A stretch of DNA of 45,504 nt from Candidatus Saccharimonadota bacterium. GTDB taxonomy: Bacteria; Patescibacteriota; Saccharimonadia; Saccharimonadales; Saccharimonadaceae. The notes beneath the pieces were generated by a model. That model was not told the origin of the DNA. It saw only the letters and a program-made list of their open reading frames with translations, and made no database searches. The stretch covers positions 1-45,504 of the forward strand of contig JAFUCF010000031.1 in the NCBI GenBank assembly GCA_017459845.1. Reading direction: 5' to 3'. The translations under genes were made by a program, and so were the position numbers. Shown one piece after another: positions 7,011 through 14,559 of the stretch. Positions within the stretch are counted from its first letter, which is position 1. Every line of letters starts with the position of its first letter.

Positions 7011-8942
7011 ATGAACACCGATAAAATCCGTAATTTTTGTATCATCGCCCACATCGACCACGGCAAATCCACCCTTGCCGACCGCATGATGGAGATAACC
7101 GGCACCGTAGCAAAGCGCGAAATGAAAGCGCAGCTTTTAGATAGTATGGAACTAGAGCGCGAAAAGGGCATCACCATCAAGCTCACACCAGTTCAGATGA
7201 ATTACAAAGGTTATGAGCTAAACTTGATTGACACCCCCGGCCATGTGGATTTTTCTTACGAAGTGTCGCGTAGCCTCCAAGCGGTAGAATCTGCCATTTT
7301 AGTAGTTGATGCCACGCAGGGTATTCAGGCCCAGACGCTCGCCAACGTTTATCTCGCGATTGAACAAGATTTATATATCGTACCAGTTATTAATAAAATA
7401 GACCTCCCCGCCGCTGATGTTGAAAAGGTGCAAAATCAGATTATTAATCTTCTTGGTTGCAAAAAAGAAGATATTATCGGCGTGTCTGCCAAGACAGGCC
7501 TAAACGTAGAAAAAGTCTTAGACGCGATTATTGAAAAATGCCCCAGCCCCAAGCGGGATAGTGTGATAGGCTCTGCTCTGAACAATAAAGAGATTTTTCC
7601 CCGGGAAACTACAACATCTGCGGACCTGAATGCGCGAAAGTCCGCGCTGAAGGTCCGCCCAGATGTTGTAGTTTCTAATGGGCGAAAAATCTCCCGTTCA
7701 GAACAGAGCCTATCACCTATCCCGCTTAGAGCCTTAATCTTTGACAGCTATTTTGATGACTACCGCGGCGTCGTACTCTACGTCCGCATAATGGACGGGG
7801 AATTACCAAAGAACGCCAATATCAAAATGATGGCCACGGATACTAACGGCATCGCCCTTGAAGTTGGCAAATTAAAACCGGCCATGCAGCCACAAGACAA
7901 ACTCTCAGAAGGTGAAATCGGGTACATCGTAACCAACCTAAAAACCACTCGCGAGGCAAAAGTGGGCGATACGGTAACGCTTGCTAAAAACCCCGCCAAG
8001 ACACCACTACCTGGCTACAAAAATGTCTTGCCTTTTGTTTATGCGGGCTTTTTCCCAGTCTCAAACGACCAGTACAAAGATTTGAAAGAGGCAATAGAAA
8101 AACTCGCCCTCTCGGATTCGGCCCTTCAATACGAGCCGGAGAACTCCCCGGTTTTAGGCTTTGGTCTTAGAATTGGGTTCTTAGGGTTACTCCATATGGA
8201 TATTATTAAAGAGCGTTTAGAGCGCGAGTTTAAACTAGACCTTGTCGTCACTAACCCTAGTACTAATTACGAGGTAACTTTGGCTGATGGTAGCAACATA
8301 GAAATCAAATCCGCCGCCGATCTCCCAGACCAATCCCAAATCTTAGAAATACGCGAGCCATGGGTAAAGGGCGAAATCATTGTCCCAAAAAGTATGATTG
8401 GTAACGTCTTAAATCTCATCGTAGAAAAGCGTGGCCGCCAGACTAATTTGTCTTACATTGAAGACCGCGCTGTAATTGATTTCGAGGCGCCAATGGCAAA
8501 TCTTCTAACGGATTTTTACGACCAACTAAAATCCACCACTTCTGGCTATGCTAGCTTTAATTACGAGTTGTCTGACTATCGCGCCGAAGATTTGGTGCGT
8601 GTAGATTTTCTCGTGGCTGGCCAGAAAATTGATGCGCTCGCCATCATGTGCCATCGCCAAGAGGCGGATAGTATCGGCCGGGAAGTTACCAAAAAGCTTA
8701 AAGAAGTCATCCCGCGCCAGAGCTTTGAAGTGGCTCTGCAGGCGGCAATTGGCGCCCGCATCATCGCCCGCGAGACGATTGGCGCTTACCGCAAAGACGT
8801 GCTTGTTAAAATCCACACCGGCGACCGTGATAGAAAGGCCAAGCTTCTAGAAAAACAAAAGCGCGGCAAAGCCCGTATGAAACGCTTTGGCAAGGTAGAC
8901 ATCCCATCTGAGGCTTTCACGGTTATGCTAAAGCGTGACTAG
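7011..8942 (+). CDS. lepA: Elongation factor 4 (LepA) with in-frame repeat insertion
   Basis: 643 residues; the family is about 600. EF4 is a ribosome-bound GTPase that acts on stalled or mis-translocated ribosomes. The G1 motif AHIDHGKST is at 13-21, DTPGHVDF and NKID follow, then domain II (from ALIFDSYFDDYRGVV), the EF-G-like domains III/V and the LepA C-terminal domain ending KRFGKVDIPSEAF. The extra length is residues about 181-239, encoded by palindromic repeat A1, precisely between the G domain and domain II. Family members there read straight from PPKGD to PLxALIF. The frame is intact on both sides, so the protein is probably made with the insert. Confidence 0.96.
   Translation: MNTDKIRNFCIIAHIDHGKSTLADRMMEITGTVAKREMKAQLLDSMELEREKGITIKLTPVQMNYKGYELNLIDTPGHVDFSYEVSRSLQAVESAILVVDATQGIQAQTLANVYLAIEQDLYIVPVINKIDLPAADVEKVQNQIINLLGCKKEDIIGVSAKTGLNVEKVLDAIIEKCPSPKRDSVIGSALNNKEIFPRETTTSADLNARKSALKVRPDVVVSNGRKISRSEQSLSPIPLRALIFDSYFDDYRGVVLYVRIMDGELPKNANIKMMATDTNGIALEVGKLKPAMQPQDKLSEGEIGYIVTNLKTTREAKVGDTVTLAKNPAKTPLPGYKNVLPFVYAGFFPVSNDQYKDLKEAIEKLALSDSALQYEPENSPVLGFGLRIGFLGLLHMDIIKERLEREFKLDLVVTNPSTNYEVTLADGSNIEIKSAADLPDQSQILEIREPWVKGEIIVPKSMIGNVLNLIVEKRGRQTNLSYIEDRAVIDFEAPMANLLTDFYDQLKSTTSGYASFNYELSDYRAEDLVRVDFLVAGQKIDALAIMCHRQEADSIGREVTKKLKEVIPRQSFEVALQAAIGARIIARETIGAYRKDVLVKIHTGDRDRKAKLLEKQKRGKARMKRFGKVDIPSEAFTVMLKRD
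7551..7727 (+). repeat. Palindromic repeat A1, in frame inside lepA
   Basis: A 177-bp near-perfect palindrome centred at about 7639. The outer arms pair AAGCGGGATA with TATCCCGCTT, then TGATAGGCTCTG with its complement. The inner arms pair GAGATTTTTC and GAAACTACAACATCTG with copies on the right. The apex is GCGC-GAAAGTCC-GCGC. Its translation contains NKEIFPRETTTSADLNAR and KVRPDVVVSNGRKISRSE. The same core occurs in pheT (19888-20056) and after tRNA-Leu (32690-32820). It resembles Rickettsia palindromic elements in behaviour, not in sequence. Confidence 0.9.
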
Positions 8943-9005
8943 ATACCGTAATTTTAACATGGGTGACTTTCATGGAAGGGCCTGTGTTGAAATTACTCGC
9001 GGCAT

Positions 9006-9118
9006 GGCGAACAAATGCCTTTTTCGAAGGGGGTGCGGAGTTACGACGAGCATTAGCGCCGCGCCCCCGCAACGGCGGGCGGCGCGGACGCGCCCCGAGA
9101 AAAACGGCATTGTTCGCC
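9006..9118 (+). repeat. Palindromic repeat B1
   Basis: A 113-bp palindromic unit between lepA and the kinase-like gene. GGCGAACAAATGCC...TTTTTCG on the left pairs with CGAGAAAAACGGCATTGTTCGCC-type sequence on the right. The centre is a GC-rich hairpin (GCGCCGC against GCGGCGC, about 9056-9085). It differs from copy B2 (11665-11777) at one base. No gene is encoded. Confidence 0.9.
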
Positions 9119-9151
9119 GGGTAGGCCATAAAATTGCCATCCTAGGTGTGC

Positions 9152-9157
9152 TATAAT
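9152..9157 (+). promoter_or_regulatory. Extended -10 of the kinase-like gene
   Basis: TGTGC-TATAAT with TATAAT at 9152-9157, 6 nt before ATG 9164. This placement selects MNDKLAAIK as the start rather than the GTG at 9146. Confidence 0.65.
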
Positions 9158-9163
9158 ATACTC

Positions 9164-9787
9164 ATGAATGACAAATTAGCAGCAATTAAAACTTGGCTCG
9201 GCACGGGCAGTATTAATATTTTTGGTTTACCGATGAGCGGTAAAGATACGGTGGGCGTAAAACTAGCAGAGGAGCTTGGTGCTCGGTTCTTATCTTCGGG
9301 GATGATTATCCGCGCGATGGAGGAAGAAACCAAAAACCCTATGACGAGTAACGGCGAGCTTATCCCAACCGACTTGTTTTATGAATGGATTTTACCATAC
9401 TTTGCACGTGACGATTTAAAAGAAAACGCTCTAGTCTTGTCTTCTGTTGGCCGCTGGTCTGGCGAAGAAAACGAGGTTATGGAATCGGCTAAGAATGCCG
9501 GTCACGAAATTAAAGCCGTAGTATTATTAGATGTCTCTGAAGACGAAGTAATGCATCGTTGGGAAATTGTGAATAGTCTCGGCGACGAAGCAAGAACTGT
9601 CCGCGAGGACGACAAAAACCCAGAAACATTTAAAGTCCGCATCGCAGAGTTTAATGAGAAAACCAAGCCCGTCATAGACCATTATGAAGATTTAGGCTTG
9701 CTAATCCGTGTAGATGGCAATAAAGACCGTGAGACGGTTTATCAAGAGACGGTAGATGCTCTTTATGCCTTTGCTACCAAAGCTTAG
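9164..9787 (+). CDS. Adenylate-kinase-like nucleoside monophosphate kinase
   Basis: 207 residues. The P-loop GLPMSGKDT (about 21-29) is followed by LAEELGARFLSSGMIIRA, which corresponds to the NMP-binding segment of adenylate kinases (the usual Gly-Asp-hydrophobic-Arg is SSGMIIRA here), and later FNEKTKPVIDHYEDLGLLIRVDG, a typical adk C-terminus. It probably transfers phosphate from ATP to an NMP. Whether it is the cell's main adenylate kinase or a paralogue cannot be told, since the LID region (WEIVNSLGDEARTVREDDKNPETFKVRI) is divergent. The start is chosen by the -10 six bases upstream. Confidence 0.75.
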   Translation: MNDKLAAIKTWLGTGSINIFGLPMSGKDTVGVKLAEELGARFLSSGMIIRAMEEETKNPMTSNGELIPTDLFYEWILPYFARDDLKENALVLSSVGRWSGEENEVMESAKNAGHEIKAVVLLDVSEDEVMHRWEIVNSLGDEARTVREDDKNPETFKVRIAEFNEKTKPVIDHYEDLGLLIRVDGNKDRETVYQETVDALYAFATKA

Positions 9788-9838
9788 GCACCTCCAAAAA
9801 CTTGTGGAAAACTCCGCTAAAAATCTGCAAAATCCCTC

Positions 9839-9867
9839 TTGTAAACTGTGGAAAACTCATCTATAAT
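9839..9867 (+). promoter_or_regulatory. Promoter of the 33-residue membrane peptide
   Basis: TTGTAA (9839-9844), a 17-nt spacer and TATAAT (9862-9867). The leader of about 25 nt carries GAGGAGG (9885-9891). Two TGTGGAAAA motifs, DnaA-box-like, lie at about 9803 and 9847. Confidence 0.55.
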
Positions 9868-9895
9868 GAAATTACAGGATAATAGAGGAGGAAGT

Positions 9896-9997
9896 ATGGA
9901 GGATCTATACGTTATCAACCTACTAGCATTTCTCTTATTGGCTTGTGGCGCGACAATATATATTATTGTCCGTTCCTACCGCAAGTCTCTTAAATAA
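9896..9997 (+). CDS. Small single-pass membrane peptide (33 aa)
   Basis: ATG 9896 lies 4 nt after a strong GAGGAGG and has its own promoter, and a strong intrinsic terminator follows. The 33 residues read MEDLYVINLLAFLLLACGAT, then IYIIVRSYRKSLK: an acidic N-terminus, one membrane helix (about 6-25) and a basic tail, predicted N-out/C-in. The complete transcription unit makes it a convincing small gene despite its size. It has no recognisable family. Confidence 0.65.
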   Translation: MEDLYVINLLAFLLLACGATIYIIVRSYRKSLK

Positions 9998-10016
9998 CTG
10001 TGAGACTGTCCTGCCC

Positions 10017-10050
10017 AAAACACCCCCCCCAAAAAAAAGGGGGTGTTTTT
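10017..10050 (+). terminator. Strong intrinsic terminator
   Basis: AAAACACCCCC (10017-10027) pairs with GGGGGTGTTTT (10039-10049) around a CCC-plus-A8 loop, followed by T residues. It closes the small-peptide unit. An A-tract on the other side could let it act in both directions. Confidence 0.85.
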
Positions 10051-10139
10051 TACTGGTTTTATAAAAAATGGCAAATATTTGCTGTTTTACCCCTGTTAGG
10101 CTATCTTGTAATTTTAAGGTTTGTTTTAGGTTCGGGCGA

Positions 10140-10145
10140 TATAAT
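10140..10145 (+). promoter_or_regulatory. -10 of the polyphosphate cluster
   Basis: TATAAT at 10140-10145, about 30 nt before ATG 10176. The leader holds AGAAAGGAG (10161-10169). No good -35 is seen at 16-18 nt. Confidence 0.5.
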
Positions 10146-10175
10146 AAAAACATAAAATTAAGAAAGGAGCAAATC

Positions 10176-10988
10176 ATGACTACTATTGCTACTACTAAAA
10201 AAGCCCAGGAAGTCTTTCGCCGCGTAGAGACGAAATATATTTTGACTCCAGCAGAGTTTAAAGCACTCCTTGAAATAATTGCTCCGTATATTGAGAAGGA
10301 TCGTTATTTCAAAGCCACGAACTGCAGCGTTTATTACGATACGGACAGCCGGTATCTTGCTATTCACTCTATGGAAAAGCCTCTCTACAAAGAGAAAATC
10401 CGCATCCGTAGCTACAACGTGCCAAAATCTCTTGACGATGAAATCTTCATTGAAATCAAGAAGAAATACAATGGCATTGGTAGTAAACGCCGCATTACTA
10501 CTACGCTCAAAGATTTTTATCACTACGAGAAAACCGGTGAGCTCAAAACTGAGAACGCCCAAATTAAGGCCGAGCTAGACCACTGCTTTAACTTTTACCA
10601 CTTAAAGCCTGCGCTCTACGTCGCCTACGACCGCCTCTCATTCTCTGGCAAAAACGATGATAATTTCCGCCTCACCTTTGACCAAAACGTTAGAAGCCGC
10701 GAGGATAATCTTCAGTTAGAATATGGCGATGCTGGCGACCATTATTTTAAAAATCACGAAATCGTGATGGAAGTAAAAGTTTTAGACGCTTATCCGATTT
10801 GGTTTACCCGCGCTCTGTCGCATCTACATATTTACCCAGCCTCTTTCAGTAAATACGGCCGTATTTACGAGCAACGTCTAAACGCACGCGAAGAAAAACC
10901 TATCGTGCGTAGGGTTTATCAAAACTTAGAAATACCAGCAGAAGAAAATATATTATTAAATAGGCTTAGCCTAGAAAGGAGCAATTAA
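10176..10988 (+). CDS. VTC-domain polyphosphate polymerase
   Basis: 270 residues from ATG 10176, with AAAGGAG 7 nt upstream. An upstream extension to 10068 has no initiation signal. The VTC domain belongs to the triphosphate tunnel metalloenzyme fold and makes polyphosphate from ATP. Visible conserved parts are FRRVETKYIL, YYDTDSRYL, YKEKIRIRSY, EIFIEIKKKYNGIGSKRR, LYVAYDRLSF, LRLTFDQNV-like and IVMEVKV, giving the alternating Lys/Arg/Glu tunnel lining. Downstream are a DUF4956 membrane protein and a carbohydrate-binding surface protein, a gene grouping also known from Firmicutes and Actinobacteria. The likely job is polyphosphate synthesis at or across the membrane (inference from context). 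Confidence 0.87.
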   Translation: MTTIATTKKAQEVFRRVETKYILTPAEFKALLEIIAPYIEKDRYFKATNCSVYYDTDSRYLAIHSMEKPLYKEKIRIRSYNVPKSLDDEIFIEIKKKYNGIGSKRRITTTLKDFYHYEKTGELKTENAQIKAELDHCFNFYHLKPALYVAYDRLSFSGKNDDNFRLTFDQNVRSREDNLQLEYGDAGDHYFKNHEIVMEVKVLDAYPIWFTRALSHLHIYPASFSKYGRIYEQRLNAREEKPIVRRVYQNLEIPAEENILLNRLSLERSN

Positions 10989-11651
10989 ATGTTCAATTCA
11001 ATTTTAACGGGGGAACTAACTTTAGTAAATTTTCTGGCCTGCCTCGGCACAGCCTTCGTGCTCGGCTTGATTGTTGCGCTGGTTCACCAAAAAACGGCGC
11101 GCGCTTCCAGCCACTTTATTACGACTTTAGCTATTCTGCCTGTGCTTGTTTGTATGGCGATTATGCTAGTCAACGGCAACCTCGGCGCTGGCGTTGCGAC
11201 AGTCGGCGTATTCTCGTTGGTACGCTTCCGTAGTATCGCCGGCAATTCCCGCTCTATCATGGCTATATTCTTTGCCATGGCGATAGGTTTGGCTACCGGC
11301 GTTGGCTATCTCGGTTTTGCCGCCGTCTTTACGGTTATCGTCTCGCTCTTAATATTCATTCTCTCGTCATTCAATTTCGGCGAGTCTAAGACAGACGAGC
11401 ACAAGCTTGTCATCCTCGTACCAGAAGATTTAGATTATACTTCTGCCTTTGATAAGATTTTTGAAAAATACCTAAACCGCTATTCTCTAGAAAAATCCAA
11501 AACCACCAACATGGGCAGCCTCTTTGAGCTTACTTACTTCGTGAATATGAAACCAAGTACCAACGAAAAGGAGTTTATTGATAAAATCAGAATTAAGAAC
11601 GGCAACCTCAAGGTGGCTCTGTCGCACCAGCTTGATGATGAGGCATTGTAA
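10989..11651 (+). CDS. DUF4956 membrane protein, partner of the VTC polymerase
   Basis: 220 residues. The ATG directly follows the upstream stop, and AAAGGAG lies at its usual spacing. Residues 1-130 contain about four membrane helices (around 12-33, 42-62, 85-120 as a pair), with the conserved VGVFSLVRFRSIAGNSRSIMAIFFAMAIGLATGVGY of DUF4956. Residues 135-220 form a soluble cytosolic domain (LVILVPEDLDYTSAFDKIFEKYL). DUF4956 genes are recurrently adjacent to VTC-domain and CotH/carbohydrate-binding genes, and their biochemical role is unknown. Confidence 0.87.
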   Translation: MFNSILTGELTLVNFLACLGTAFVLGLIVALVHQKTARASSHFITTLAILPVLVCMAIMLVNGNLGAGVATVGVFSLVRFRSIAGNSRSIMAIFFAMAIGLATGVGYLGFAAVFTVIVSLLIFILSSFNFGESKTDEHKLVILVPEDLDYTSAFDKIFEKYLNRYSLEKSKTTNMGSLFELTYFVNMKPSTNEKEFIDKIRIKNGNLKVALSHQLDDEAL

Positions 11652-11664
11652 TTAATTACGACAT

Positions 11665-11777
11665 GGCGAACAAATGCCTTTTTCGAAGGGGGTGCGGAGT
11701 TACGACGAGCATTAGCGCCGCGCCCCCGCAACGGCGGGCGGCGCGGACGCGCCCCGAGAAAAATGGCATTGTTCGCC
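11665..11777 (+). repeat. Palindromic repeat B2
   Basis: 113 bp, identical to B1 (9006-9118) except one C-to-T change in the right arm. It sits between the DUF4956 gene and the carbohydrate-binding gene, inside what looks like one operon. The hairpin could weaken transcription or protect RNA ends. Confidence 0.9.
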
Positions 11778-11808
11778 AGCATAAAGATAATTATTAGAAA
11801 GGAATAAT

Positions 11809-13317
11809 ATGAATAATACAAATGAACCAGTAAAACCTGAAATCGTTTCAGAAACACCAGAAAAAAGCTCAAAGCTCGGCTGGCAGAAAATTACTGCCAT
11901 CATCTTGGCGGCAGCGCTCGCCATCGGGCTTGGCACCTTCGCCATTATAGAAATACTAAATCATACCAACCAAGGCAACACCACGTCATCGGTTGACTCA
12001 ACCATTGAGGCCTCTAATGCCAATGACCAATCCGCCGAGGACTACTTCGCCTCCGCACCAACCTACACCCTGGAGTTGAAGGATGGTGAAAACTTAGTCG
12101 CTAAGCCTGGCGTTTATACCGTGACGGGCAGCACATCCAATGGCTATATTCATATTAATACGGACGAGAATAAAGTTAAGCTCATCTTAAATAACGTCAC
12201 CATTAAGAATTCTTCCGGGGCTGCGATTTACGTAGAATCGAACGAGAACGTACATATTGAAACTGTTGGTACTAACACGCTAGACGCCACAGCCACAGAA
12301 GACGTAGACGCCGCAATTTACTCCATGGCCGACTTAATCTTGAAGGGCGATGGTATTCTAAACATCACTAGCACCATAGATGGCATCCATGGCAAAGATG
12401 ATGTTAAGATCAAGTCTGGTACCATCAACGTCACAGCGACAGAAGATGGCATCAAGGGCAAAGATAGTCTTACCATCTTAGACGGTAATATCACCGTTTC
12501 CGCAGGCGATGATGGTCTCAAGGCTTCAAACGATGAAGACCAAACCAAGGGTGTCTTAACCATTTCCGGTGGTAACGTTACGGTCAAAAAATCTAATGAA
12601 GCCATTGAGGCTGCGCAAATTAATATCAGTGGCGGCAATATTGACGTTACGGCCTCAGACGATGGCGTTAACGCTGCGGCAGATTTCTGCTCGCAAGCAG
12701 CGATGTCGCCTACCGGTAATGCCAACATTACGGTATGTAAGGCTAACATATCAGGTGGCACGCTCAAAATTAATGCCGGCGGCGACGGCCTAGATTCCAA
12801 CGGTAGTATCTATCTGTCTGGGGGAGCAGTTTACATAGACGGCCCAGCTAATTCTGGCAATGCCGCGCTAGATTATGATGGCGTCTTTGAAATCACTGGC
12901 GGCACCATCATCGCTACGGGTATGTCTGGCATGGCTATTAATGCTTCTTCTGCTACCCAAGGCTCTGCGCTTATTAATCTCTCCCAAACTTATTCCGCTG
13001 GCTCTACTATTACGATTGGCGATGTTACTTTCACTCCATCAAAGAGCTTTAATAGCATAATGGTCTCTAGCCCAAGCTTGGCTAAAGGTAACAGCTACGA
13101 GCTTAAAGTAAATGGGACTACCGCCCAAACCGTAGAGTTTACCGATTATCTCGTCGGTTCTGGCCAGGGCGGTGGCATGATGGGCGGCCGTGGCCAAATG
13201 CAAGAAAGCGGCCAGCCCCAAGAGGGCAGCCAGCCTCAAGGTGCCCAACCCCAAGATGGTACGCAGCCACAAGCTGGTACCCAGCCTCAAGCTGGCCGTG
13301 AAGCCTATCGCCGATAA
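11809..13317 (+). CDS. Membrane-anchored carbohydrate-binding beta-helix protein
   Basis: 502 residues with GAAAGGA 6 nt upstream. A cytosolic N-terminus of about 25 residues, a membrane anchor (about 27-49) and a linker precede a long repetitive beta-solenoid (about 85-420). Its degenerate units are of the type GDGILNITSTIDGIHGKDDV / SGTINVTATEDGIKGKDSL, with recurring DGI/DGV/DGL turns and Asn/Thr ladders. This matches the carbohydrate-binding (DUF4353-like) family encoded beside VTC/DUF4956 genes. The tail (about 455-502) is Gly-Met then Gln/Pro-rich with QPQ repeats, and probably disordered. The ligand is unknown. Confidence 0.78.
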   Translation: MNNTNEPVKPEIVSETPEKSSKLGWQKITAIILAAALAIGLGTFAIIEILNHTNQGNTTSSVDSTIEASNANDQSAEDYFASAPTYTLELKDGENLVAKPGVYTVTGSTSNGYIHINTDENKVKLILNNVTIKNSSGAAIYVESNENVHIETVGTNTLDATATEDVDAAIYSMADLILKGDGILNITSTIDGIHGKDDVKIKSGTINVTATEDGIKGKDSLTILDGNITVSAGDDGLKASNDEDQTKGVLTISGGNVTVKKSNEAIEAAQINISGGNIDVTASDDGVNAAADFCSQAAMSPTGNANITVCKANISGGTLKINAGGDGLDSNGSIYLSGGAVYIDGPANSGNAALDYDGVFEITGGTIIATGMSGMAINASSATQGSALINLSQTYSAGSTITIGDVTFTPSKSFNSIMVSSPSLAKGNSYELKVNGTTAQTVEFTDYLVGSGQGGGMMGGRGQMQESGQPQEGSQPQGAQPQDGTQPQAGTQPQAGREAYRR

Positions 13318-13325
13318 ATCCCCGC

Positions 13326-13390
13326 GCCACTAAAATTACAGCATCTGGCTAGATTTAATAGAAACCTGGCCAGATGCTGTTTTTAGTGGC
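13326..13390. terminator. Long hairpin terminator after the polyphosphate cluster
   Basis: Arms of about 22 bp, GCCACTAAAA...CAGCATCTGGC at 13326-13348 and its complement at 13369-13390, with a 2-nt bulge and a loop of about 20 nt. T- and A-rich stretches lie inside the stem rather than after it, so it may be a stabilising hairpin as much as a terminator. Confidence 0.6.
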
Positions 13391-13439
13391 ATTTCCCACC
13401 CATTGTACTAAACTACTTACTTTTTATTAACTTTTATGG

Positions 13440-13445
13440 TAAAAT
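13440..13445 (+). promoter_or_regulatory. Extended -10 of the Rpf-like gene
   Basis: TGG-TAAAAT at 13440-13445, 7 nt before ATG 13453. There is no ribosome binding site. Confidence 0.5.
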
Positions 13446-13452
13446 AAGAGAT

Positions 13453-14559
13453 ATGAGATTGCGTAAAAACAAGCTCAGGCTAATGATGTATGCGTGTGGA
13501 GCAGCGCTTGTAACGCTGTCTTTAAGCCTGGCTGTGAATATGATCCCAAAAGCCTTCGCTAGCGAAGAGACTTTTGTGGATATTGATACTGCCGCGCCAG
13601 ATGACAACCCAACCGGCTCTTATGAAGAAGAGGCGGAGCATTTTGTTACTATCCACGATCAGGGTAATAGCCTCCAGATTAAAACTAGCGCTATTACCGT
13701 CCGCGAGGTACTAGAGCGGGCCGAGATAGAGTATGCCGAGTCTGACAAAGTAGAGCCATCTCTCACCTCCCGGATTGATACAGATGATTATCATATTAAT
13801 ATTTACCGTTCTCGCCCAGTTATGATTATTGATGGCATTGTTAAAAAACGTTTAATGACAGCGAGCTATGATCCCAAGACAATCGCGGGCGATGCTAATC
13901 TTACCGTCTATGATGGCGACACCATTGAACGTGTAGATAATAGCAACTTCTTAGAGGTGGGCGATCTCACTACTTATAAGATTACTAGAAATGGTGGTCG
14001 CACCATTACTCTGGAAGACACTATCCCATATTCAGAAGAAACTGTTCAAGATAGTTCGCTGGCTTCTGGCGAGAAAGAGGTTCGCACCGCCGGCGAAGAT
14101 GGCCGTAAAGAGATTAAATATCGGGTTAATTTTGTAGACGGCGTAGAAGTATCTCGCGAGCTAATATCAGAAACCGTTGTACGTGAGCCGGTAAATCGCG
14201 TTGTGGCAGTTGGTTCCAAGAAATCCATTGCCCCGGAATGGGCGCAGTGCGAAAAGTACGCTCGCGCCGCTGGTGTTTCGGATAATGATATGTACGATGC
14301 TCTTACCTTAATCTATCACGAGTCTGGTTGCCGTGTAGACGCAACCAATGCTTATTCCGGTGCCTATGGCATCCCGCAGGCTCTCCCTGGTGAGAAGATG
14401 GCTGCCTTTGGCTCAGACTGGAAGACTAACCCTGTCACCCAAATTAAATGGATGATTGATTATGTTAATCGCCGTTATGGCGGTTGGAAACAAGCTCTAG
14501 AATTCTGGTATTGTACTGGTACTTGCAAGGGGATTACAAAGAATTCAACATGGTACTAA
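13453..14559 (+). CDS. Resuscitation-promoting-factor-like protein (DUF348, G5, lytic transglycosylase)
   Basis: 368 residues. There is a signal peptide/anchor (about 12-36, ending AFAS). DUF348 ubiquitin-like units lie at about 65-110 (VTIHDQGNSLQIKTSAITVREVLERAEI) and 110-165. A G5 domain follows at about 170-245 (TIPYSEETVQDSSLASGEKEVRTAGEDGRKEIKYRV). The C-terminal 110 residues form a lysozyme-like fold with catalytic Glu in IYHESGC and a conserved YSGAYGIPQALPGEKM segment. This is the RpfB order, and it should cut peptidoglycan for growth or to remodel the cell-host contact. Cys residues suggest disulfides. The end overlaps rsmA by 10 nt. Confidence 0.87.
   Translation: MRLRKNKLRLMMYACGAALVTLSLSLAVNMIPKAFASEETFVDIDTAAPDDNPTGSYEEEAEHFVTIHDQGNSLQIKTSAITVREVLERAEIEYAESDKVEPSLTSRIDTDDYHINIYRSRPVMIIDGIVKKRLMTASYDPKTIAGDANLTVYDGDTIERVDNSNFLEVGDLTTYKITRNGGRTITLEDTIPYSEETVQDSSLASGEKEVRTAGEDGRKEIKYRVNFVDGVEVSRELISETVVREPVNRVVAVGSKKSIAPEWAQCEKYARAAGVSDNDMYDALTLIYHESGCRVDATNAYSGAYGIPQALPGEKMAAFGSDWKTNPVTQIKWMIDYVNRRYGGWKQALEFWYCTGTCKGITKNSTWY

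Noticed and set aside
7551-7727. Intein, intron or ribosomal bypass element in lepA
   Set aside because: Far too short for an intein and without splice-site residues (no Cys/Ser at start with His-Asn at end); the frame is open throughout, so no bypass is required. The same sequence occurs outside genes.
8923-9156. Small reading frames on both strands across repeat B1
   Set aside because: They run through the palindrome and its flanks and lack start signals; the repeat explains their GC-rich composition.
9803-9855. Replication origin
   Set aside because: Only two DnaA-box-like motifs, with no dnaA/dnaN genes, no AT-rich unwinding region and no cluster.
12318-12800. 160-residue reading frame antisense to the beta-helix protein
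   Set aside because: It is a by-product of the repetitive Asp/Gly/Thr codons on the other strand; no promoter or ribosome binding site.
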